Shown here piece by piece: positions 1 through 5,266 of a stretch of 10,289 nucleotides of DNA (the first letter of the stretch is position 1; the number at the start of each line of letters is the position of its first letter). A model generated the notes under the pieces. It was not told the DNA's origin, ran no database searches, and saw nothing but the letters and a program-made list of their open reading frames with translations. Location: NCBI GenBank assembly GCA_003248805.1, contig QFQY01000093.1, positions 1 to 10,289 on the forward strand, written 5' to 3'. The position numbers were made by a program, and so were the translations under genes. The stretch comes from Chelatococcus sp. (GTDB lineage Bacteria; Pseudomonadota; Alphaproteobacteria; Rhizobiales; Beijerinckiaceae).

Positions 1-90
1 TGACCCGGGATCCATCATGGAGCGCAGCGCCCTTCGATGGATTCCGGATCGGCGCCGCTATCGCGGCTTGTCCGGAATGACGGCCCGCTT
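1..90. repeat. Palindromic intergenic repeat, probably cut by the left window edge
   Basis: Two nested inverted repeats are visible. ATCCATC at 10-16 pairs with GATGGAT at 36-42. ATTCCGGA at 41-48 pairs with TCCGGAAT at 71-78 and encloses a smaller GCCGC/GCGGC stem (54-58 with 63-67) around a 4-nt loop. The closing TCCGGAATGACGG is a familiar end of dispersed intergenic palindromes in Rhizobiales genomes (recalled, not searched). It lies 3' of the cfa stop codon, where it could form a transcript-end hairpin, but there is no U-tract. The left boundary is not certain, because the element probably continues outside the window. Confidence 0.6.
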
Positions 91-110
91 CCACAAAAAC
101 GAAGCACGCC

Positions 111-1370
111 CTAGGCGCGCGCGCCGGCCGGCCCCTTCGTCGTCAGCGCGAACAGGCTGACATCGGTCGCGCCGGCGCGGAAGCCCGCCTCGCAATAACA
201 GAGGTAGAATTCCCACAAGCGCCGGAAGGGCTCGTCGAACCCGAGCGGCCTGATCTCGTGCCACTGCGCGAGAAAGCGGTGCCGCCATTCCCGCAATGTC
301 AGCGCATAGCTCGCGCCGAAGCCATGATGCTCCGCGAGATCGAGCCCCACCGTCGAGATCTGCTCGATCATCGCTCCGCGAGACGGCAGAAACCCACCCG
401 GAAAGATGCAGTGCTGGATGAAATCCGCCCCGCTCGCATAGGCGGCGAAGCGGCTTTCCTCGATCGTGATCGCCTGCAGGACGACCCGGCCGCCCGGCTT
501 CAGGCAGTTGCGCAGCGTCGCGAAATAGACCGGCCAGAAGGCGCGGCCGACGGCCTCGATCATCTCGATCGAGACGATGCGGTCGAACTGGCCGGAGACG
601 TCGCGATAGTCCTGGAGCCGCAATTCGACACGGTCCGAGAGCCCCGCGGCCGCGATGCGCTCCTGCGCATGGGCGAGTTGGGCCGGCGAGAGCGTGATGC
701 CGGTGACATGGCAGCCTTCTCGCGCGAGCCGCTCCGCCAGGCTGCCCCAGCCGCAGCCGATCTCGAGCACGCGCTCGCCGCCCTTGAGCTGCAGTTGCTG
801 GACGATCAGGTCGAGCTTGGCCTGCTGCGCCTCTTCCAGCGTCTGCTCCGGCCGCCGATAGAGCGCGGAGGAATAGGTCATGCCGCCGTCGAGCCAGCGG
901 GCGTAGAAGGTGTTGCCGAGGTCGTAGTGAGCGGTGATGTTGCGCGCGCTGCCGCGGCGCGTATTCGCCCGCGCGAGATGCCTGATGCGGCTGATGGCCC
1001 GCGCCGGCCAGGAGCCCGCGAGGGTCCCGCGCAGCGTGCGGTCGTTGAGCGCCGCGAGTTCGAACAGTGCCGCCATGTCGGGGCTCGTGAAATCGCCGTC
1101 GCGATAGGCCTTGGCGAAGCCGATATCGCCTTCCAGCAGCAGCCTGCGCAGCGCGCGCCAGCGCAGCAGGACGATGACCGCGTCGGGCCCGGCCTCGCCC
1201 GTCTGCCGCACCAGCCTCTCGCCTTCGGGCGTGACGACGGTCAGCCGCCCGCGCACCAGCCGTGCCATGAGCTTGCGCAGAAAAGAGCGCGACAGACCGA
1301 AACGCCACCCATGCCAGACCGCGGCCTCGCGCCGTTCGCCGATCTCGCCTCGCCCATCCTGTACGGTCAT
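111..1370 (-). CDS. cfa: Cyclopropane-fatty-acyl-phospholipid synthase (CMAS/Cfa family)
   Basis: The 419-residue product is a SAM-dependent enzyme expected to transfer a methylene group to cis double bonds of unsaturated acyl chains in membrane phospholipids, acting at the inner face of the cytoplasmic membrane. The N-terminal ~140 residues resemble the Cfa lipid-binding domain. The methyltransferase domain follows with HYDLGN at 148-153, MTYSSALY at 164-171, SAM motif I LEIGCGWGSL at 202-211, the catalytic-type MIEAVG at 270-275 (Glu272), QHCIFPGG at 319-326 and a C-terminal FYLCYCEAGFRAG. Length and motif order match full-length Cfa. The ATG at 1370 is preferred; an in-frame TTG at 1421 would add 17 residues that look non-conserved. 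It is a single gene read leftwards and diverges from the DUF2177 gene. A weak ECF11-like promoter lies at 1454-1479. In R. sphaeroides a cfaA gene is in the RpoE regulon (recalled), so co-regulation here is plausible. It could instead be another phospholipid C-methylase such as a FufM-type enzyme. Confidence 0.93.
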   Translation of the reverse strand: MTVQDGRGEIGERREAAVWHGWRFGLSRSFLRKLMARLVRGRLTVVTPEGERLVRQTGEAGPDAVIVLLRWRALRRLLLEGDIGFAKAYRDGDFTSPDMAALFELAALNDRTLRGTLAGSWPARAISRIRHLARANTRRGSARNITAHYDLGNTFYARWLDGGMTYSSALYRRPEQTLEEAQQAKLDLIVQQLQLKGGERVLEIGCGWGSLAERLAREGCHVTGITLSPAQLAHAQERIAAAGLSDRVELRLQDYRDVSGQFDRIVSIEMIEAVGRAFWPVYFATLRNCLKPGGRVVLQAITIEESRFAAYASGADFIQHCIFPGGFLPSRGAMIEQISTVGLDLAEHHGFGASYALTLREWRHRFLAQWHEIRPLGFDEPFRRLWEFYLCYCEAGFRAGATDVSLFALTTKGPAGARA

Positions 1371-1453
1371 CAGCCATCCCGTCGGTTTGCCCTGCCGGAA
1401 GACGGTCCTTCGTCCACGCAAGGCGCGTCCCGGAAAGGTCTCCCGCAGAGGGA

Positions 1454-1479
1454 TACGTCCGCCCGGCCGGAACGGATTT
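1454..1479 (-). promoter_or_regulatory. Possible weak ECF11 (RpoE) promoter of cfa
   Basis: Read on the minus strand it is AAATCC, 16 nt, then CGTA. The -10 element and the spacer length equal those of the other three ECF-type promoters in the window, but the -35 element keeps only ATCC of TGATCC. Transcription would begin near 1447, leaving a leader of about 77 nt before the ATG at 1370. The match is suggestive rather than strong. Confidence 0.4.
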
Positions 1480-1555
1480 GCGCTCCGGCGAAATCTCGCG
1501 CGCAGGATAAAGATCTCGCGAAAAACCTCGCGCGGACGAAACCTCTGCGCCCGAG

Positions 1556-1583
1556 CGATCCGATCAGCCGGCCCGAACGTAAA
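1556..1583 (+). promoter_or_regulatory. Putative ECF11 (RpoE) promoter of the DUF2177 gene
   Basis: CGATCC at 1556-1561 is followed by exactly 16 nt and then CGTAAA at 1578-1583. This differs by one base from TGATCC-N16-CGTA, the pattern found upstream of rpoE at 5151-5176 and recalled as the consensus of RpoE/ECF11 sigma factors. Transcription would start near 1590, about 20 nt before the ATG at 1611. Confidence 0.68.
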
Positions 1584-1610
1584 GACGGGACAGCCAAGCG
1601 GATACGGACC

Positions 1611-2024
1611 ATGACATTTTTCGCCGCCTATCTCGCCGTCCTCGCCGTCTTCGGCACGGTCGACATCATCTGGCTATCGGTCATGGCGGGCGTTCTCTAC
1701 CGGCCGACCCTGGGGCCCGTGCTGCTCGACGAGATCCGCTGGGCGCCGGCTCTGCTGTTTTATCTCGGCTACCCGCTGGGGCTGGTCCATTTCGCGGTGC
1801 TGCCGGCCTTCGCCTCGGGCTCGGCGGGCACGGCACTGGTGAACGGCGCTCTGCTCGGCCTGATGACCTACGCGACATACGACCTGACCAATTACGCCAC
1901 CCTGCGGGCCTGGACCCTCCAGATCACCCTCGCCGATATCGGCTACGGCGCCGTCGTGGCCGGCAGCGCGAGCTGGGCGGCCTGCATCGCCCTGAGGCGG
2001 CTGAGCGACGGCGGCTGGCTATAG
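1611..2024 (+). CDS. DUF2177-family small integral membrane protein
   Basis: The 137-residue protein is very hydrophobic, with about four predicted membrane segments (roughly residues 4-24, 44-66, 74-93 and 105-127). It carries family-like signatures: VDIIWLSVM near residue 17, MTYATYDLTNYATLRAW at 85-101 and a following DIGYG. This matches DUF2177 (PF09945), whose biochemical role is unknown. The ATG at 1611 is the first start that gives the hydrophobic N-terminus; a long open frame upstream in the same phase is only the antisense shadow of cfa. The gene is preceded by a near-consensus ECF11 promoter and lies between two Cfa-like methyltransferase genes, so a role in membrane-lipid modification or its stress response is a reasonable inference, not a demonstrated one. 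Its stop is 24 bp from the stop of the convergent methyltransferase gene. Confidence 0.88.
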   Translation: MTFFAAYLAVLAVFGTVDIIWLSVMAGVLYRPTLGPVLLDEIRWAPALLFYLGYPLGLVHFAVLPAFASGSAGTALVNGALLGLMTYATYDLTNYATLRAWTLQITLADIGYGAVVAGSASWAACIALRRLSDGGWL

Positions 2025-2048
2025 GCGCCGCGCGCCCGCGACACGCCT

Positions 2049-3074
2049 TCAGCGCGGCCGCAGAAGATAGTGACCGACGCCCCAGACCTCGCCCGAATCA
2101 TGGCCGAAGAGCCCGCTCGTAGCCAGGAAGAACAGGCGCCAGCGCCGGCGCCATAGTGCGGCGTCGACGCCATAGGTCTGCGCCAGGATCGGCTCGATCG
2201 CGGCGGCGTTGCGATCGAAATTCGCGAGCCAGTGCTCCGCCGTGCGGCGGTAATGCTCGCCGCTCCAGTGCCATTCGCCCTCGACGGCGAAGAGCTCGGG
2301 AAAGCGATGGACCAGCCCCCGGCTCGGCATCAGCCCGCCCGTGAAGAAGTGCTGGGCGATCCAGTCCGCCCGGTCCTCGATGTCGAACCGGTAGCTCGCG
2401 GAACGATGCGTGAAGACATGCAGGAAGAGCCGCCCCTCGGGCGCGAGCCATGAGCGCGCGCGGGCGAGCAGCTCGCGCCAGTTCGCCATGTGCTCGAACA
2501 TCTCCACCGAAACGATGCGGTCGAAACGGTCCTCGGCCTGAAAGTGATTCATATCGGCCGTGACGATCTTGAGGTTCGCGATGCCGCGTCGGATGGCCTC
2601 GACCTCGATGAAGCGCCGCTGCGACGCCGAATTCGAGACGGCGACGATCTCCGAGCCCGGAAGCCGCTCGGCGAGAAAGAGCGAGAGCGAGCCCCAGCCG
2701 CAGCCGAGTTCGAGAATGCGCTGGCCGTTCTGCAATCCGGCATGCGCCATCGTCAGCTCGAGCGCGCGCGTCTCGGCCTGCGCCAGCGTCGCTTGCGGCG
2801 TCTCGTAGAAGCAGCACGAATATTTGCGATGCGGACCGAGCACCTGCGCGAAGAAGGCCGCGGGCACCTCGTAATGCTGCGCATTGGCGGCGTCGGCATG
2901 CTGGGCCACCGGATAGCCCGTCATCCCCCGCGCGAAATCCTCATCCCCGGACGAGCCGACCTCCGCGAGCCTGCGGGCGGTACGCCCGACGAGCAACGCG
3001 ACGCCGGCCCGGCTCACGCTGTCGGGCAATGGCAGCCGCTCGCCCCACGTCCCGAGATTTTGCAGCAGCGTCAC
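2049..3074 (-). CDS. Cfa-like SAM-dependent phospholipid fatty-acid methyltransferase (UfaM candidate)
   Basis: The 341-residue protein belongs to the COG2230/CMAS superfamily but is about 80 residues shorter than the other Cfa in the window and lacks its N-terminal domain and CYCEAGF C-terminus. Visible motifs are NAQHYEVP at 64-71, KYSCCFYE at 84-91, SAM motif I LELGCGWGSL at 121-130, VSVEMFEHM at 188-196 (Glu194 in the position of the catalytic bicarbonate-binding Glu) and QHFFTGG at 241-247. This subgroup resembles R. sphaeroides RSP1091/UfaM, recalled to methylate an unsaturated phospholipid acyl chain as the first step towards furan fatty acids. It starts with GTG at 3074, three nt after the DUF1295 stop, with a GGGAAGG ribosome-binding site just upstream, and is the last gene of the rpoE operon. 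The methyltransferase fold is secure; the exact product is inferred from the family and neighbours. Confidence 0.85.
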   Translation of the reverse strand: MTLLQNLGTWGERLPLPDSVSRAGVALLVGRTARRLAEVGSSGDEDFARGMTGYPVAQHADAANAQHYEVPAAFFAQVLGPHRKYSCCFYETPQATLAQAETRALELTMAHAGLQNGQRILELGCGWGSLSLFLAERLPGSEIVAVSNSASQRRFIEVEAIRRGIANLKIVTADMNHFQAEDRFDRIVSVEMFEHMANWRELLARARSWLAPEGRLFLHVFTHRSASYRFDIEDRADWIAQHFFTGGLMPSRGLVHRFPELFAVEGEWHWSGEHYRRTAEHWLANFDRNAAAIEPILAQTYGVDAALWRRRWRLFFLATSGLFGHDSGEVWGVGHYLLRPR

Positions 3075-3077
3075 GTC

Positions 3078-3893
3078 TCAGCCCTTCCCTGCCACGGCCG
3101 GCGGCCAGGGCAGCAGCGCGCTCACCCGGCTCTGGTAGCGACGGTAATCGGGGCCGTACTTCGCCAGCATGTGCTCCTCGAGCGGCGGAATGCCGGATAC
3201 GCGCGTCAGCAGCAGGGTCATGAAGGCGGGCGCGGCGAGCGCGATCCAGCCGAGGGGATAACCCGCAGCCGCGATCGCGATGGCCGGATAGGCACACCAG
3301 AGCACGCATTCGAAGAAGTAGTTGGGATGGCGCGACCACCCCCACAGACCCGTGTCGCAGACACGGCCGCGATGGGCGGGATCGCGTGCGAAGCTGCGCA
3401 ACTGCCGGTCGGCGAGCGCGCCCCCGGCGAGGCCGGCCACGAAGATCAGCACGCCGGCGGCGTCCTGAAGATCGAGCGAGGGCGACGGCCGATGGGCCGC
3501 AAGCAGGATGCCGACGCCGAGCGGGATGCTCGCCAGGGCCTGCATCTGCAGCAGCCGGAACATCTGCCGATCCTTGGCCGCGCCCCAGTCGCGTTTCAGC
3601 CGGGCATAGCGGGGATCGTCCACGATGCCGCGCGTGCGACCGGCGATGTGCAGCCCGAGCCGCAGGGCCCAGGCGAGCACGAGCGCCGCGACGAGGACGC
3701 GGCGCGCCGACGGTCCCGCGCCGAACGGCGCGAGCGCGACGGCGCACCCCGTCGCCCCCAGTCCGAACGTCCAGACGACGTCGATCCACCCTGAATTGCC
3801 GGTGCGCTTCTCGGCCATGAAGGCGAGGCTCATGGCGGCGCACATCATCGCCGCGACGACGCCCGCTCCGAGCGCGAAGGAGCCCGCGGTCAC
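3078..3893 (-). CDS. DUF1295 membrane protein (steroid 5-alpha-reductase-like fold)
   Basis: The 271-residue integral membrane protein has about seven hydrophobic segments (approximately residues 5-28, 36-58, 65-83, 118-133, 144-162, 195-212 and 213-231). The diagnostic region is GLWGWSRHPNYFFE at 182-195, followed by SGIPPLEEHMLAKYG from 233, ending in YRRYQ. This C-terminal pattern is shared by DUF1295 (PF06966) proteins, sterol reductases and isoprenylcysteine methyltransferases, where it contributes to NADPH or SAM binding. The GTG start at 3893 overlaps the chrR stop as GTGA, which suggests translational coupling. Placed between the anti-sigma gene and the acyl-chain methyltransferase, it is likely to be a membrane enzyme reducing, desaturating or oxygenating lipid chains, but no substrate can be read from the sequence. 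Confidence 0.88.
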   Translation of the reverse strand: MTAGSFALGAGVVAAMMCAAMSLAFMAEKRTGNSGWIDVVWTFGLGATGCAVALAPFGAGPSARRVLVAALVLAWALRLGLHIAGRTRGIVDDPRYARLKRDWGAAKDRQMFRLLQMQALASIPLGVGILLAAHRPSPSLDLQDAAGVLIFVAGLAGGALADRQLRSFARDPAHRGRVCDTGLWGWSRHPNYFFECVLWCAYPAIAIAAAGYPLGWIALAAPAFMTLLLTRVSGIPPLEEHMLAKYGPDYRRYQSRVSALLPWPPAVAGKG

Positions 3894-4525
3894 AGCCGCA
3901 CCAGGGGCTGCAGCAGCCGCCCCAGCCAGCTCCTGAAGCGCACCTCGCCGGTCAGGGCGACGATGCAGGTGCAGCCCTCGACGGGGTCGACGCGCGGATG
4001 ATGCTCGTGCTCCGAATCGGCCTCGTCGAAATCGCCGGCGGCATAGCGGCCATAGGCGTGCTCATAGGCGCCGGAGAGGATGGTCGTCCATTCCAGGCCG
4101 GTATGGCCGTGCTCGGGCAGCCGCGTCCCCGGCGCCGCCCGCAGCATGAAGACCCTCGACTCCGCTCCCGGCACCGCGACCCGGCGCATCGCGACGCCCC
4201 GGCCGATCGCGCGCCATCGACCGATTTCGTAGGGGGCCAGCACGCGCGGCAGATCGGCTTCGGCCGGCTTGGGAGCGGACATGGCGGCCGGGGCCCCGGC
4301 CGGGCGCCCTGCTCCGGCGAGCAGGTCCGTCGCCGACGACAACATCGGGATCGGGACGGCCCGGTCGAGCAGCGCGCCGCCGATCGCCTGCGACTGCCTC
4401 AGTTCGCGGCGCGCGTCCGGGCTCATCGCGATGTGAGCGGCCACCACCAGCGACAATCCCTCGTCGAGCCGGCCCGCCGCGAAGCGCGCGAGCGTCTCCT
4501 CCGACACCACATGCCGGCCGCTCAT
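3890..4525 (-). CDS. chrR: ChrR-type zinc-cupin anti-sigma factor
   Basis: The 211-residue protein has the ChrR layout: an N-terminal helical anti-sigma domain (about 1-85) and a C-terminal cupin (about 95-200). It should bind and inhibit the sigma factor encoded just upstream and release it under singlet oxygen or organic peroxide stress. Cupin metal ligands are all present when aligned with R. sphaeroides ChrR from memory: His139, His141, Glu145 and His175, followed by the CTC pair Cys185/Cys187. In the anti-sigma domain His5 and His31 are kept, but the HxxxCxxC zinc motif reads HIAMSPDA, so Cys35 is Ser and Cys38 is Ala. Length (213 residues recalled for R. sphaeroides) and the 4-bp ATGA overlap with rpoE support the start at 4525; the open frame upstream of it is the antisense-like reading of rpoE and is not coding. 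Confidence 0.93.
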   Translation of the reverse strand: MSGRHVVSEETLARFAAGRLDEGLSLVVAAHIAMSPDARRELRQSQAIGGALLDRAVPIPMLSSATDLLAGAGRPAGAPAAMSAPKPAEADLPRVLAPYEIGRWRAIGRGVAMRRVAVPGAESRVFMLRAAPGTRLPEHGHTGLEWTTILSGAYEHAYGRYAAGDFDEADSEHEHHPRVDPVEGCTCIVALTGEVRFRSWLGRLLQPLVRL

Positions 4526-5061
4526 CGCAGGTCCTCCAGCACACGGCGCAGATGCGTCAGCGCGAGCCTCAGCCGCGACTTCACCGTGCCGAGCGGGATG
4601 GCGAGTTGCCGCGCGACGTCCTGATGGCTGAAACCTTCGAGGAAGGCGAGTTCGACCACCCGGTACTGCTCCCTGGACAGGCCGGACAAGGCGTCGCGAA
4701 CGCGCGCGGCGCGCTCGGAACCGGAGACGACGTGATCGGGCTGCTCGGGCCCCTCCTCCTCGAGAATCTCGAAGACCTGCGACAGCTGCGAACGCTTTTC
4801 GCGGCGCGCATGATCGATCCTGAGGTTGCGGGCGATGGTGGCGATCCAGGTCGCGGCGCTGGCCTTCTGCGGATCGAACAGCGCGGCCTTGCGCCACACG
4901 GTCAGCAGGGTCTCCTGAGCGATTTCCTCGGCGAGGTCGGCCGGCGTGCCTCCGCGCATCAGCAAGCCTTTCACGCGGGGCGCGAAATGGTCGAACAGCC
5001 GGATGAACGCATCGCGATCAGCCGAGCACGCTATGGCCTGAACGAGGGCGTCCGCATCCAT
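4522..5061 (-). CDS. rpoE: ECF RNA polymerase sigma factor, RpoE/ECF11 group
   Basis: The 179-residue protein holds sigma region 2 (about 17-87, with AFIRLFDHFAPRVKG at 18-32 and the -10 recognition helix area TWIATIARNLRIDHARR at 71-87) and region 4 (about 125-175, with GFSHQDVARQLAIPLGTVKSR containing the -35 recognition helix). Lys31 and Met35 have the K-xxx-M spacing of the ChrR-contacting residues recalled for R. sphaeroides RpoE (K38, M42). The ATG at 5061 gives the usual family length. In-frame starts at 5142 and 5268 exist, but the first lies only a few nt from the predicted transcription start and the second lies upstream of the promoter. It heads the operon with chrR (ATGA overlap), DUF1295 and the methyltransferase, and its own promoter matches the sequence it should recognise, implying autoregulation. 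Confidence 0.95.
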   Translation of the reverse strand: MDADALVQAIACSADRDAFIRLFDHFAPRVKGLLMRGGTPADLAEEIAQETLLTVWRKAALFDPQKASAATWIATIARNLRIDHARREKRSQLSQVFEILEEEGPEQPDHVVSGSERAARVRDALSGLSREQYRVVELAFLEGFSHQDVARQLAIPLGTVKSRLRLALTHLRRVLEDLR

Positions 5062-5150
5062 GCGCGTGAAAGCCAGTCCTTTCCCCGGAGCTACCGGGAT
5101 CGGAGTCGATATCCTGAATCCTGAGTGTCTTGCCAGATGCATGTTCCCAT

Positions 5151-5176
5151 TACGGCGGGGCGCGACGGCTGGATCA
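5151..5176 (-). promoter_or_regulatory. ECF11 (RpoE) autoregulated promoter of rpoE-chrR
   Basis: On the minus strand TGATCC (5176-5171) is followed by exactly 16 nt and CGTA (5154-5151), an exact match to the recalled RpoE/ECF11 consensus. At equal base frequencies an exact match is expected about 0.02 times in 10 kb on both strands. The transcript should begin near 5144, about 83 nt before the rpoE ATG at 5061. Confidence 0.85.
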
Positions 5177-5208
5177 CTGGTCGGCAGGCACGCGGCACGC
5201 CCGACAGG

Positions 5209-5234
5209 TGAACCGGGGGCGGCCGGCTGTCGTA
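5209..5234 (+). promoter_or_regulatory. ECF11 (RpoE) promoter of the FAD oxidoreductase-DUF1365 operon
   Basis: TGAACC at 5209-5214, then 16 nt, then CGTA at 5231-5234. There is one mismatch to TGATCC-N16-CGTA. It points away from the rpoE promoter, and the two -35 elements are separated by 32 bp, so both could be occupied at once. Transcription would begin near 5241, about 26 nt before the ATG at 5267. Confidence 0.78.
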
Positions 5235-5266
5235 ACTCTCCGACGGAAGCGCGAAACGGGCGGACC

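Noticed and set aside
258..1610. Long plus-strand open frame opposite cfa, running into the DUF2177 frame
   Set aside because: Its translation is rich in Arg, Ala and Pro with no recognisable family until the DUF2177 start at 1611; it is the antisense shadow of a clear Cfa coding sequence in GC-rich DNA.
2025..2048. Bidirectional terminator between the convergent DUF2177 and methyltransferase genes
   Set aside because: The 24-bp gap is GC-rich but has no clear stem-loop or T-tract.
2490..3794. 434-codon plus-strand open frame opposite the methyltransferase and DUF1295 genes
   Set aside because: Low-complexity, highly charged translation without motifs; both genes on the minus strand are well supported.
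4526..4897. N-terminal extension of the chrR frame to 4897
   Set aside because: This part lies antiphase within rpoE on the same strand, has no family similarity, and the ATGA junction at 4522-4525 gives the normal ChrR length.
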